Shown here piece after piece: positions 16,000 through 25,557 of a stretch of DNA of 64,000 bases. The notes beneath the pieces are model-generated. The model was not told where the DNA came from and did no database searches. It saw only the letters and a list, made by a program, of their open reading frames with translations. Each line of letters begins with the position of its first letter. Within the stretch, counting starts at the first letter, position 1. This DNA is from Rossellomorea aquimaris (GTDB taxonomy: Bacteria; Bacillota; Bacilli; Bacillales; Fictibacillaceae). The stretch is taken from positions 310,001 to 374,000 of the forward strand of contig JAIVLN010000001.1 of assembly GCA_020524245.1 (NCBI GenBank), given 5' to 3'. The position numbers and the translations under genes are program-made.

Positions 16000-17762
16000 T
16001 TAACATTCAGATTGTCTGGTTGTTGTTGCAGCTGATAAAGCTGTTCCACGATTTCAGCAAACGCTACGTTTGTTGTACGAGTCGTCTCTGAAGCTTCCAA
16101 GTCAACAACAACCAGCGCATACTTTGGCTGATCGATAGGAAAATAGCCAGCGAACCACTTGTTGTAAATACCAACCTTACCCTTTTGTGCCGTACCGGAT
16201 TTACCGGCAACTGTCCAAGGAAGACTATGAAAAGAATAATGCCCTGTTCCCTTAGGATTCTGAACGACACCTTCCAATAGGTCTTGAAGCTTCTGTACCG
16301 TATAGCGGGATAGAGGTTCATTCGACATGCCTTCATTTTCAAACTCCACTAATAGGTTTCCATTCTTGTATTGAACTGAATGTGCAGCTCGTACATGTTT
16401 TCCCCGTCCACCCCTAGCAATGGTCGCCATCATATTCGCTACAGACAACGGGGAAAGCCGGACATTCAGTTGTCCGATTGCCGTCTGCGCAACCGCTCTG
16501 GACACTTTTTTATCCGTATCATTAGCCCAGAACGTATTCTGGCGTTCATTCGGAAAATGCTTGAATCTTTGTAGATGGAAAACATCTTCTTCCCAACCGT
16601 TTCGTTTACTCAAACCTAACATAGCTCCGATTTCATCTACAATGTCCGGGTTCTTTTCCATCATTTCATTCAGCAGCGTAGCAAATGTATGGTTACAACT
16701 CTGATAGAAGCTTTCTTCAAAGGTCAGCCAACCTAAATCTCTCGCCTCTTCCCCGTCATTATATGTGTTCTGACTGCAATTGAACGTGCGTGTCGGATTT
16801 AAATAGTCCAGCTCGATTGCAGCTGCTGCTGTAACGACTTTAAAGACGGATCCAGGTATATGCGGCAGAACCATCTGGTTTCCGGTCCCATCCTTTGCTG
16901 GATTCTTCTCAGGAGGTAAAGGTCGACTAACCATGGCGAGCACATCACTCGTATGAACATCAAGCAAGACAGCTCCTCCCTTTTTAAGTCCAGAGGAGTC
17001 GATTGCATTTTCCATAATCATTTGGGCTTTGCGATCTAAGGTTGTTTGCAAGGAGACCGGGTAAAAAGGGTTAGCTGGAGCGGAATACTTCACATCCAGA
17101 CCAAACAACGGTTTTCCAGATTGTTGAACATGATAAATAAGCTTCGATTCCCCTTCTGAAAGAAGAAAAGGATCAAATGCATATTGAATACCATTAATGC
17201 CGACTTTGGTCGTCCGATTGATCAATCCTTTTTCAAGTCGGTCCGAATACCGGCTTTCCACTTGCTCTGGGTTCTCCCGAATCGCCCCGATAAAATGATA
17301 GGCAAATTCAGAATCTGTTTCACTAGAGAGTAGTTGGCCATAAGCTCCTGGTATCTTCATTTCATTGATGCGTTCTACCTTCTCAGCAGATACGTCCTCT
17401 TTTAAAACGAGAGGTTCTGACTGGTCAAGAAGGCTTTGTTTCAGAACATCGGTCGTAAGGTTCAGTTCTTTTGCAACTTGCGATAATTTTTCTTCATGTT
17501 CCGCTAAAAATGGAAAAAGGATGATAGACGGTTGGTGGATTTCGACCAACACCTCACCATTACGATCATGGATTTTTCCTCTTCCATCATCCAAGGCAAT
17601 GGAATGCGTACGCTGCTTGACACTTTCTTCTACGAGATTAACCTGATTTTCCGAAAAAGATAGCGGGTCAATCAGCTGGATATGTGCAAGTCTTCCAATC
17701 AATATGAATAACAATAAAAAGAATAGGATTGCGGTATGATAGAGCCTTTTCGGAGCTTTCAT
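15996..17762 (-). CDS. pbpI: Class B penicillin-binding protein PbpI
   Basis: Peptidoglycan transpeptidase of the class B PBP type, 588 residues. One membrane helix (YHTAILFFLLLFILIGRLAHIQLI) anchors it, then an N-terminal module beginning RGKIHDRNGEVL, and a transpeptidase domain with SVFK (active Ser about residue 305), SCN (about 355) and KSGTA (about 521); the usual KTG is KSG here. Size and place between greA and yrrS agree with B. subtilis PbpI (YrrR). The ATG after GAGGTGG is chosen over an upstream one nine codons earlier. In B. subtilis this is a minor PBP, expressed in sporulation. Confidence 0.92.
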   Translation of the reverse strand: MKAPKRLYHTAILFFLLLFILIGRLAHIQLIDPLSFSENQVNLVEESVKQRTHSIALDDGRGKIHDRNGEVLVEIHQPSIILFPFLAEHEEKLSQVAKELNLTTDVLKQSLLDQSEPLVLKEDVSAEKVERINEMKIPGAYGQLLSSETDSEFAYHFIGAIRENPEQVESRYSDRLEKGLINRTTKVGINGIQYAFDPFLLSEGESKLIYHVQQSGKPLFGLDVKYSAPANPFYPVSLQTTLDRKAQMIMENAIDSSGLKKGGAVLLDVHTSDVLAMVSRPLPPEKNPAKDGTGNQMVLPHIPGSVFKVVTAAAAIELDYLNPTRTFNCSQNTYNDGEEARDLGWLTFEESFYQSCNHTFATLLNEMMEKNPDIVDEIGAMLGLSKRNGWEEDVFHLQRFKHFPNERQNTFWANDTDKKVSRAVAQTAIGQLNVRLSPLSVANMMATIARGGRGKHVRAAHSVQYKNGNLLVEFENEGMSNEPLSRYTVQKLQDLLEGVVQNPKGTGHYSFHSLPWTVAGKSGTAQKGKVGIYNKWFAGYFPIDQPKYALVVVDLEASETTRTTNVAFAEIVEQLYQLQQQPDNLNVN

Positions 17763-17821
17763 GATAGCCACCTCATCCATCATTCTCACCCGAAAAGAAG
17801 AATTTAAAACTAGCGAATGGT

Positions 17822-18262
17822 TTATCGTTTATTTTTTAGAATGTCATTGATTTCATTAAGTTTATCAGCTGTATGTAATCTAGGGTTTTCTTTAATATCT
17901 ACAAAGATAGGAAAGATTTCCTCTAATCGTTTAATCAAGGTATCAGCCTTTCTCTCGCCTATCAGGTATTCTCTGATCATCATCATATAATTTTCAATTA
18001 GTAAATCCCCCGTATCATGCATTGAAGCTGTTTGTTCAGGGGGATGAGATTGGAGGTGAGAAAGAACCAATTCGACTTGAAATTGATCCTCTTCCCTCAA
18101 GCCTTCAATCAATTCTTGTGTATATATGATCCAATACGTCATATCCTGCTTAATCAATTGTTCTTTATGCTGGTGATGATCTGTATAAAAAAGGATAGAC
18201 AAAACGATTAATGAGACTGAAAGGATGCCGATGACCCACTGGAGAAATTTCTTGTCATTCAT
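17822..18262 (-). CDS. Unknown single-pass membrane protein
   Basis: A 146-residue protein not recognised. It has a short start MNDKKFLQWV, one strong membrane helix (VIGILSVSLIVLSILFYTD), and then an external, mostly helical domain with TYWIIYTQELIEGLREED, ENYMMMIREYLIGERKADTLI and KLNEINDILK. There are no cysteines in the mature part and no known catalytic motif. The ATG overlaps the stop of the upstream alpha/beta hydrolase by 8 bases and AGGGGAAG lies just before, so the two are translationally coupled. It ends 59 bases before the pbpI start and may share that transcript. Confidence 0.7.
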   Translation of the reverse strand: MNDKKFLQWVIGILSVSLIVLSILFYTDHHQHKEQLIKQDMTYWIIYTQELIEGLREEDQFQVELVLSHLQSHPPEQTASMHDTGDLLIENYMMMIREYLIGERKADTLIKRLEEIFPIFVDIKENPRLHTADKLNEINDILKNKR

Positions 18263-18989
18263 TGACTTCCCCTGCTTTCTCAACCATTTCTCTTATTATC
18301 TTAACAATTCTTTCAGGTTCATCTAAATGGACAGCATGACCGGCTTCTTCAAGTTTGTAATGTACATTATTGTATGATAGCTGCGAAAGCTGGTGTTGCA
18401 GTTCCAGCCACACTGCCATAGATTGAGCGGTATGGTGAGGCTGTTTACATCCTGTTACAACAGCAAGCGGAAGATTGCCAAGTGATTTGTCTCTTACTTG
18501 TTCCAAGCTTTTTTCAAACTCTTCCAATGTTCCTTCAACCGTAAACTGTTCTAAATAGGTTTCACGAATCTTTTCATCGAACAAGGGTACCATACTTTTA
18601 TTCTGGTCTTCATGACAAGCATCGAGGAGAACAATTCCAATCACTTCTTCTGGATATGTATGAGCATATAGGCGAGCGTTAATTCCGCCATATGAATGTC
18701 CTACGAATATGTAAGGAGGCTTCACACCTTCTTTCCTCAAAAGTCTATGGAGATTCTTGACGATTTGAATGCTATCCTTCGGAAGTGTTCCCTTAACGCT
18801 CTTTCCTACCCCAGCTCGGTCATACCGGAATATCTTTGCAAATTGAGACAAGGGAAATACAATGGGATCCCAATTGTCTAGTGTCCAACCATATCCTGAT
18901 TCCAACACAATAGTTGGTATACTTGCATCTTTGTGTTTATGAATGAATTCATATTGTAAGTGTAAGTCCATTTCTTCTTCAATTCTCAT
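18255..18989 (-). CDS. Alpha/beta hydrolase
   Basis: A 244-residue alpha/beta-hydrolase fold enzyme. TIVLESGYGWTLDNW holds the oxyanion turn, FRYDRAGVGKS follows, the nucleophile elbow is GHSYGG, the acid region lies near LPLAVVTGCKQP, and the catalytic His is in EEAGHAVHLDEP. No signal peptide or membrane helix, so it is cytoplasmic. The substrate cannot be told; esterase, lipase or C-C hydrolase are all possible. It overlaps the next gene, a small membrane protein of unknown function, by 8 bases. AAGGGGG precedes the ATG. Both genes are absent from the corresponding B. subtilis stretch, so the pair is accessory. Confidence 0.88.
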   Translation of the reverse strand: MRIEEEMDLHLQYEFIHKHKDASIPTIVLESGYGWTLDNWDPIVFPLSQFAKIFRYDRAGVGKSVKGTLPKDSIQIVKNLHRLLRKEGVKPPYIFVGHSYGGINARLYAHTYPEEVIGIVLLDACHEDQNKSMVPLFDEKIRETYLEQFTVEGTLEEFEKSLEQVRDKSLGNLPLAVVTGCKQPHHTAQSMAVWLELQHQLSQLSYNNVHYKLEEAGHAVHLDEPERIVKIIREMVEKAGEVNE

Positions 18990-19081
18990 AAATGATCCCC
19001 CTTTATTAATTCATAAATACAATGTCCTTCTCTACGAACTTGGAAAATCCTTTTAAATGGACACATTCATTATAAAATGAT

Positions 19082-19109
19082 AAAAAGCGATCATATCTCT
19101 ATGATCGCT
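19082..19109 (-). terminator. Terminator of the TPR-C39 gene
   Basis: Perfect 10-bp stem (AGCGATCATA / TATGATCGCT) with a 4-base loop and TTTTTA on the minus strand, just after the stop. Confidence 0.9.
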
Positions 19110-19121
19110 CATCTGTATTTC

Positions 19122-22100
19122 TTATTTATCGAATACCAACTTGTTAAAATGCTTTCTTGTGGACTCTGATTCTCGAAGGCGGTCCAGATCTTCATCCGTT
19201 GTTGCCAGGTCTTTAAAGAATCCGTCCTCTTCCGTTTCAATGACAAATTGAAGATCCTGGATTGCTTGATTGACTTCACCAAGCTGACTCCTATAACAGG
19301 CTCGATTATAATAGGCTAATAGATCTTCATCATCAAGTTCGATCATTCGATTGACGGCTTGAATCGCTTCAGAAAGCATGCCAGTTCTTGAGAACGCGAT
19401 ACTGAGCTGGTTAAGACCATCTCTATGATTCGGTTCATGCTCGACACACATTTTGAGGTAATCAATCGCCATGTCATATTGCTCGCATTCGTTACTCACG
19501 ATTCCAGCTCCGAAATAGGATGCAGCGTGAGTTGGATCTAGCAGCAGACTCTGATCAAACATCTCTTTCGCTTTATCCAACTGACTACCTTCAAGGTAAG
19601 TATATCCTAATAAAGCGTAAACATCCTGTGCCTCTGGATTGTCCTCTAAACACGCCATTAGATAACTTTCGCCCTGCTGCAATACTTCCATCCGCTCATG
19701 CTCATCTTCTAATTCCACTGATCGATCCAGAGACAAAATTCCGATCCGATGTGCGAAATCATAATCCCAAGTATGTTCGAGAGCAGTTACCAACACGTCA
19801 ATGGCTTCATCCAAGATCTCTGCCTTTTCATAAAATTCACTGAACCAATAGACTGCTTCCAGGTTCTTCTCATCCAGTTTAATTGCTTCTTCATATAATG
19901 TAATGGAAAGGCCAGCATGTATTACATTTGTCATTCGATCTTTCAGACGACTAAAGATTGCAAATCGTCGTTTAGCTGGTGCATTCTGCTTTTCAATAGC
20001 TTCAAAGTAGTCCTGCTCCATTTCAACTGCAAAGTACGAAAACATCTTACTTTTCACCTTAGGGTCTAGGTCCATTTTATCTACTGTATCGGGTATATAT
20101 AACAATCGTTTACGTTCACGTAACAGTTCCGTTAAGGTTCTGTATAGCTGTCGAGATTCATGGTGATCTGGCAACAATTCGATTAACAGTTTCTTTGCAG
20201 CCTTCCAATCGCCTTTCCGGTTATAATGGATGGCTTGTTGAATATGTGCAGGTAAATAGTCAGGGTGATATTGAAGTGCTTTCTGCAAATATTCTTCCTC
20301 TTTGGTTTCCTCCCCCATTGCTCCATGTACCTTTGCTAATGAGGTGTATCTCCAATCATCTGGTGTTCTTCCTTTCGAATCCTCCAATAAACGTAGGAGC
20401 TCAAACAATCCTTGTGTCCCATATAAGTTGATGGCATGATCGATATCGACCATCATCGGGTCAAGAATAAGTACTTTGTTGAGATATCTTTTCTCTTCCT
20501 TTTCATTCTCCAACTCTTTTGCAATCTGGGAGAGGTGTAAATAAGCGGTTGCGAATTCAGGATTGAATTCGATGCATTGCTCGTACTCGAGTGTGGCACG
20601 CTCATAGTCTCCCTGGTTTTTATGCATTTCGCCTAATCGGAAATGAGGGAAGGTACTCCGAGTTTGCATAGACGCTGCATGTTCGTACCATGACATTGCC
20701 TCAGTGAATTGACCATTCTCTTCATATAACGACCCCGTATAGCAAATGAGATCAACATCATCTGGCCTTTCTATTGTAAGCTTGCTAAGAAACTCAATTC
20801 CTCTTTTATAGTGAGGAGTTTGCCCGATTAAGGATACATACATCTGCAGTGGCTCTTCCATTGGACCCTTATAGGTTTCAATCCCTTTTTCAATGAAGGA
20901 AAGAGCGACTTGGAAGGATGCATCATATGTTTCCTCATTACCAGAGATCACTTGATTCAATAGCTCTCCTGCATTCAGCCAGAAATAACAGTCATTTGTC
21001 TGATATTCTGTTAACTCAAATAAGGCTTCTTTAGCTTTCTGCTTCTCTTCATTTGCTATAGACCATCTTATTTCAAGTAAAAGTGAATAAGGATCATCGG
21101 TCGCAACCTTTTTGAAACGATCAAGAGCATTTCTCGCTTCATCTAATTTCCTGTGCTGAAGACAATGTTCCGTAAGGTTAAACAATATTGAACCGCTATC
21201 AGGGTACAATAGTAAGCCTTCCCGGTACCAAAAAGTTCCTTTTTCAAAATCATCATAAAGGATGTCATACAAGGAAGCTAATTCTTTATAAGCCCATTCA
21301 ATTTCAGGATCCATTGATAAGGCGATCTTTAAACACCGGACTGCTTTCCGATATCGATATTGTTCCTTATAAAGCTCTGCCCTTTCAAGCCAACCAGGGA
21401 TGTAAAAGCGGTTTGTACGACTGATTTCTTTGAACCGTTTTTCAATGTTTTCAAGTTGATTCTGCTTCTTCAATATCGTCGCATGGTTCAGTTTACTGAA
21501 TGCAACCTTGTCGTTGATTTCTAAGGAGATTTCTGCACATCTGATTGCTTCTTCGTAATTCCCTAGCTCTTGGTGACAAACCGCAATATACGACCAAGTA
21601 TCATATTGATCAGGCTCATAATTCAATGACTTTTCGAAATACTTAAGAGCAAGTTCATATTCATGCTTTATTAAGTCTATATGGCCCTTTCGGAACCAAA
21701 AATCGTGGCGGTAATGTATTTTAGGTAGTTCGGTCAATAACTTATCAGCTTCTTCATATTCATCCAGTGCAACGTACGTTTCTGCACATGCAATTCGATA
21801 GAAATCAGATTCCGGGTATGCCTCCAAAGCATCAGCAATCCATTCGCGTAGTAAAGAATGATCTTGAACTAATCCAGGATGCATGATGGCAAAACATCTA
21901 GCTGTTGCATTCTCTTTCTGATCTCTAAACAATGGTGAAAGTTTTTTGAGAAGATGATTATTCCCTTTAACAAGGCTACCAGTTATTCCATCCACCTCAC
22001 GAAGGAAATTGTGAAAATCGTCTGGCAATCGGTTGAGTATATCATGTTGGTTTGGTGTAATGGCTATCGACAAGAATTCGTTTGCATAGTACCGTTTAAT

Positions 22101-23378
22101 GAATGTTTCGTAAGGAATCAACTGTTCATCCAACGTACCTGGGTCTTGTATGATTAGAGATTGGATGTTGTCATCATACCCTTTCACGAGTTGAACATGT
22201 GCGTTTTTCGGATAAATCACACTCAATAAGATAGCAATGTTCTGATCAATCATTCGTTTGTATAAATCGACTGAACCATTGAAATACTTACAGTTCATAC
22301 CTCTGTTTTCCAAATAATCAATCGTACGCCCTAAGCTGGACCCATCCACATCAAATATATGACTTGCCACTTCATCCTGACTCACTTTCTCTCCATAAGA
22401 CGCTAGAATCATTTCCACACAAGCTGGCACACAGTAATTAAATTTTTGAACAACTGGCGATAACTGCAATCGTTTAGAATTTTGTCCAGAATTGGATTTG
22501 GCTAAACGAGTGATGGATTTCGAATCAGGGTATTTTTTTAATAGTTGTTTAAGCTCTTCCTTTTCTTCATAATGATAATGCCACTGTGCTCTCATGTAGT
22601 CGATTGTTTTCATATATGAGTTATATGGGGTGATGTCTTGTACAAGATTATATGTCTGAAAGAAGGATTCACGATACTGAAGAAGATGGGAATAGCGTAC
22701 TTTTTCGATTAATAATCTGGGATGATTCTGTACGTTTGAAAGTCCTTCATTAATGATGGACAATGCCGCTTCAATATCTCCAAGTTCCGCCTTTAACCGA
22801 GATAGCCCTAAATAACCTCTGAATTCTGTTGGATGGCTTTTCAAACTGCAGAGATACCATTCCTCTGCTTTGGTCATTTCCCCTTTGGCTTGATAGAAAC
22901 AGCCCCAAACTTCTTCCATTTTCAATGAATCGATTTGTTCAGCTCTCTCTATGTATTGAGATGCGGTTTTAAACCGTTTCATCTCTTGATAAATCGACGC
23001 TAACAATAAATAAAACTTGCGCTGTAAAGCTGGATCTAATGTAACAGTATCTAAATAATGCAGGGCTTCCTGTTCGGTCTTTACAGTAAAACCAAGGTCC
23101 GTTTGTAGTTGATAATGCCATAAGGTTGACCGGGGACTTTTGAATTTCAAATTCGCAAAACGGATCAGAATGCTCTCATACTGATAAAGTCCTCCATCGG
23201 AACAAAGGTTTAACAAGTGAAGAACTTCCTCTTCTGTCTCCATCTCGTTCAAGAAAGCTTTCAGCCGAACATAACTTCTCTGTTCTCGAAGTTCTTTAAT
23301 CCAAAGATTCAAGGTCTGAAGTGCAGATACAGTGTCGTTCTCTTTCAACTCATTTAACCAACCAACATGTGTAATCAA
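19122..23378 (-). CDS. Very large TPR - C39-like peptidase - TPR protein
   Basis: A 1418-residue cytoplasmic-looking protein with no signal peptide or membrane helix. About 300 residues of helical repeats lead into a papain-like C39 domain at roughly 305-445, then 950 residues of TPR repeats follow (for example YDTWSYIAVCHQELGNYEEA, FPHFRLGEMHKNQGDYERA). The peptidase triad is complete: Gln311 and Cys316 in QKFNYCVPAC, His394 in NAHVQLVKGYDD, and Asp412 in IIQDP. C39 domains normally cut leader peptides as part of ABC exporters; here no ABC or precursor gene is near. The start is a TTG with GGGGAG seven bases upstream, and it has its own terminator. It is a single-gene insertion between the hydrolase and greA. 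Target unknown. Confidence 0.85.
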   Translation of the reverse strand: MITHVGWLNELKENDTVSALQTLNLWIKELREQRSYVRLKAFLNEMETEEEVLHLLNLCSDGGLYQYESILIRFANLKFKSPRSTLWHYQLQTDLGFTVKTEQEALHYLDTVTLDPALQRKFYLLLASIYQEMKRFKTASQYIERAEQIDSLKMEEVWGCFYQAKGEMTKAEEWYLCSLKSHPTEFRGYLGLSRLKAELGDIEAALSIINEGLSNVQNHPRLLIEKVRYSHLLQYRESFFQTYNLVQDITPYNSYMKTIDYMRAQWHYHYEEKEELKQLLKKYPDSKSITRLAKSNSGQNSKRLQLSPVVQKFNYCVPACVEMILASYGEKVSQDEVASHIFDVDGSSLGRTIDYLENRGMNCKYFNGSVDLYKRMIDQNIAILLSVIYPKNAHVQLVKGYDDNIQSLIIQDPGTLDEQLIPYETFIKRYYANEFLSIAITPNQHDILNRLPDDFHNFLREVDGITGSLVKGNNHLLKKLSPLFRDQKENATARCFAIMHPGLVQDHSLLREWIADALEAYPESDFYRIACAETYVALDEYEEADKLLTELPKIHYRHDFWFRKGHIDLIKHEYELALKYFEKSLNYEPDQYDTWSYIAVCHQELGNYEEAIRCAEISLEINDKVAFSKLNHATILKKQNQLENIEKRFKEISRTNRFYIPGWLERAELYKEQYRYRKAVRCLKIALSMDPEIEWAYKELASLYDILYDDFEKGTFWYREGLLLYPDSGSILFNLTEHCLQHRKLDEARNALDRFKKVATDDPYSLLLEIRWSIANEEKQKAKEALFELTEYQTNDCYFWLNAGELLNQVISGNEETYDASFQVALSFIEKGIETYKGPMEEPLQMYVSLIGQTPHYKRGIEFLSKLTIERPDDVDLICYTGSLYEENGQFTEAMSWYEHAASMQTRSTFPHFRLGEMHKNQGDYERATLEYEQCIEFNPEFATAYLHLSQIAKELENEKEEKRYLNKVLILDPMMVDIDHAINLYGTQGLFELLRLLEDSKGRTPDDWRYTSLAKVHGAMGEETKEEEYLQKALQYHPDYLPAHIQQAIHYNRKGDWKAAKKLLIELLPDHHESRQLYRTLTELLRERKRLLYIPDTVDKMDLDPKVKSKMFSYFAVEMEQDYFEAIEKQNAPAKRRFAIFSRLKDRMTNVIHAGLSITLYEEAIKLDEKNLEAVYWFSEFYEKAEILDEAIDVLVTALEHTWDYDFAHRIGILSLDRSVELEDEHERMEVLQQGESYLMACLEDNPEAQDVYALLGYTYLEGSQLDKAKEMFDQSLLLDPTHAASYFGAGIVSNECEQYDMAIDYLKMCVEHEPNHRDGLNQLSIAFSRTGMLSEAIQAVNRMIELDDEDLLAYYNRACYRSQLGEVNQAIQDLQFVIETEEDGFFKDLATTDEDLDRLRESESTRKHFNKLVFDK

Positions 23379-23476
23379 TCAAGGACTCCCCATTTCGTAA
23401 ATGTCATCTATTTCAATATATTTAAATACTATTGTAAGGTTAAAATTGGAATATGGATATAAGGAAATTTCGACAA

Positions 23477-23514
23477 ATAAAAAACCAGCTGTATCTTTTT
23501 AGATAAAGCTGGTT
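23477..23514 (-). terminator. Terminator of greA
   Basis: Stem AACCAGCT-TATCT / AGATA-AGCTGGTT (short internal bulge), then TTTTTTA on the minus strand. Confidence 0.85.
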
Positions 23515-23531
23515 GGGATTTTATTATGATA

Positions 23532-24008
23532 TTAACCGACTTCGGTAATACGGACGTTCATTTCTCCGCCTGGCGTTTGTACGGATACTTCGTCACCTAC
23601 AGTACGTCCGAGTAAGCTTCTTGCCATAGGAGAATCGTTTGAGATTTTCCCTTCAAAAGGATCCGCTTCCGCACTTCCTACGATTGTGTAGGATTCTTCA
23701 TCTCCATCTGGAAGTTCTACGAATTTGACAGATTTACCGATGGAAACGACGTGTGGATTTTGGTCTTGCTCTTCAATGATTTCAGCATTGCGGATCATTT
23801 TTTCAAGCTGTCCGATTCGTGCCTCTACGAATGCCTGCTCGTCTTTCGCAGCATCGTACTCAGAGTTCTCGGAAAGGTCACCGAAACTTCTTGCCACTTT
23901 AATTCGCTCCACGACCTCTTTACGTTTCTCGGTCTTCAGGTACTCCAATTCGTTCTCTAACTTCTCTTTACCCTCTTCGGTCATATAGTGTTTCTTTTCT
24001 TCTGTCAT
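23532..24008 (-). CDS. greA: Transcription elongation factor GreA
   Basis: Rescues backtracked RNA polymerase by stimulating cleavage of the transcript 3' end. The N-terminal coiled coil is clear ([20 protein letters not shown] with the acidic tip [16 protein letters not shown], where Asp and Glu hold the catalytic magnesium), followed by the C-terminal FKBP-like domain with [17 protein letters not shown] and [13 protein letters not shown]. The length of 158 residues is normal. The ATG eight bases after GGAGGAG is chosen; the longer reading starts at a GTG that overlaps it. It follows udk as in B. subtilis. Confidence 0.96.
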   Translation of the reverse strand: MTEEKKHYMTEEGKEKLENELEYLKTEKRKEVVERIKVARSFGDLSENSEYDAAKDEQAFVEARIGQLEKMIRNAEIIEEQDQNPHVVSIGKSVKFVELPDGDEESYTIVGSAEADPFEGKISNDSPMARSLLGRTVGDEVSVQTPGGEMNVRITEVG

Positions 24009-24135
24009 CTTACTCACTCCTCCAAAACCTTCTCGTTACCGACTAGTATATGCATGATGTTGCATCACGTATTAATAAAAACTGTAAGCGTAATCATTCT
24101 TCATCTCATTTATTATACATCAAATATTAATATTG

Positions 24136-24165
24136 AAAACAGAGGTGAACGTTCCACCTCCATTT
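24136..24165 (-). terminator. Weak terminator-like hairpin after udk
   Basis: Stem GAGGTG / CACCTC with a 7-base loop lies right after the udk stop; the minus strand then reads TGTTTTC, a poor T run. Partial read-through into greA is likely. Confidence 0.5.
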
Positions 24166-24166
24166 T

Positions 24167-24808
24167 TTATGGGTTCAATATTTCATTCGTTTCCAAAATG
24201 GTTCGGATCTTCGTAACCATCAAATCAATTGCTACTCGATTCTGACCGCCTTCAGGAATAATAATATCTGCATAACGTTTCGTCGGTTCAATGAATTGAT
24301 TATGCATTGGACGAACAACAGATGTATATTGTTCAATTACAGAGTCGATGGTACGTCCTCTTTCATTGATATCACGCAATAAGCGACGGATAATCCGCAC
24401 ATCTGCATCTGTATCAACAAAAAGCTTGATATCCATCAGATCACGTAAACGTTCGTCCTCAAGGATAAGAATTCCTTCTAATATAATAACATCTTTTGGC
24501 TCAATTGGAATTATTTTATCACTTCTTGTATGTGCTGTATAGTCATATACTGGTTTTTCAATGCCTTTAGAGTTGCGAAGTTTGTCGATATGGTCAATCA
24601 ACAAATCGTTATCGAACGCCAACGGGTGGTCATAATTCGTTTGCAGTCTCTCTTCCATTGATTTCTCAGTTTGATCTTTATAATATGCATCCTGTTCGAG
24701 GATCAAGATGGATTGATCAGCGAACTGCCTGAAAATTTCCTTTGCAACTGTCGTCTTTCCAGAGCCAGAGCCCCCGGCTACACCAATAACTACTGGTTTT
24801 CTACCCAT
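24167..24808 (-). CDS. udk: Uridine kinase
   Basis: Phosphorylates uridine and cytidine with GTP or ATP in pyrimidine salvage. The P-loop [14 protein letters not shown] is at the N-terminus, with [22 protein letters not shown] and the VILEGILIL strand, and [15 protein letters not shown] near the middle, all standard for uridine kinases. The start giving MGRKPVVIG is used because AAGGGG lies six bases before it and B. subtilis Udk begins the same way; an ATG five codons earlier overlaps the trmR stop. It directly follows trmR; the two trhP genes found between them in B. subtilis are missing. Confidence 0.95.
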   Translation of the reverse strand: MGRKPVVIGVAGGSGSGKTTVAKEIFRQFADQSILILEQDAYYKDQTEKSMEERLQTNYDHPLAFDNDLLIDHIDKLRNSKGIEKPVYDYTAHTRSDKIIPIEPKDVIILEGILILEDERLRDLMDIKLFVDTDADVRIIRRLLRDINERGRTIDSVIEQYTSVVRPMHNQFIEPTKRYADIIIPEGGQNRVAIDLMVTKIRTILETNEILNP

Positions 24809-24819
24809 GTTCTTCCCCT

Positions 24820-25479
24820 TCATTCCTTTTCTTTTTGCTTTAAGATACTAATGGCCATTCCATCACCAACAGGCAGGATCGTCGTTACAAAATGCTTTTG
24901 TTCATATAAGAATTCGTTGTAATTCCGGATTTTCTCTGTAAGCTTTCGAAACCTTCGGGACTCGATTTCCTCGTTTTCCTTCGCAACGAATCCTCTGAAT
25001 AAAACATTGTCACTGACGATAATGCCTTCCGGGACGAGCATGTGTTCAAATTCTTGAAAGAATCGTTGATATTGCCCTTTCGCAGCATCAATGAAAATCA
25101 AATCATACGGACCTGATTGTTGAATATCATCGATCAACTCTAGGGCATCACCTTCAAGTACTTCAATGGTATGCTCCATACCAAGCTTTGAGATGTTTTG
25201 AATAGCTTGTCCATATCGTTCGGGATCCCGTTCAACCGTTATAAGGCGGCTTTCAGGTGAAGCTTGAATCATCCGGATGCCAGAATAACCAATTGCAGTT
25301 CCGATTTCCAATATCCTCTTCGGCTTGTGCAATCGTATGATTTGTAACAAGGCTTCCATTCCAATCAAATCCATAATCGGAACATTTTCAACATCTGCCT
25401 GTTGCTCCATGTCCACAATTTCCTGTTGACGTTCTGGTATTAATTCTTCCAAGTACTGCTTCATTTCATCCGAAATCAT
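24820..25479 (-). CDS. trmR: tRNA 5-hydroxyuridine methyltransferase
   Basis: SAM-dependent O-methyltransferase of the caffeoyl-CoA/catechol type, 219 residues. In B. subtilis the ortholog YrrM (TrmR) methylates 5-hydroxyuridine at tRNA wobble position 34 to methoxyuridine. The SAM site is [15 protein letters not shown], the acidic residue is in [10 protein letters not shown], and metal-binding acids are in [13 protein letters not shown] and [18 protein letters not shown] precedes the ATG. The enzymes that make its substrate in the same B. subtilis operon, TrhP1 and TrhP2, are absent here, so hydroxylation must come from elsewhere. Confidence 0.9.
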   Translation of the reverse strand: MISDEMKQYLEELIPERQQEIVDMEQQADVENVPIMDLIGMEALLQIIRLHKPKRILEIGTAIGYSGIRMIQASPESRLITVERDPERYGQAIQNISKLGMEHTIEVLEGDALELIDDIQQSGPYDLIFIDAAKGQYQRFFQEFEHMLVPEGIIVSDNVLFRGFVAKENEEIESRRFRKLTEKIRNYNEFLYEQKHFVTTILPVGDGMAISILKQKEKE

Positions 25480-25514
25480 ACGGAAGCCTCCTTTTAACCC
25501 GGTCTATTTTAACA

Positions 25515-25551
25515 TAAGAAAAGAGGGAATGCGAACTTCCTTCATTCCCTC
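25515..25551 (-). terminator. Terminator after mltG
   Basis: Perfect 9-bp stem (GAGGGAATG / CATTCCCTC) with an 11-base loop and TTTTCTT on the minus strand. Confidence 0.85.
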
Positions 25552-25557
25552 TTCATA

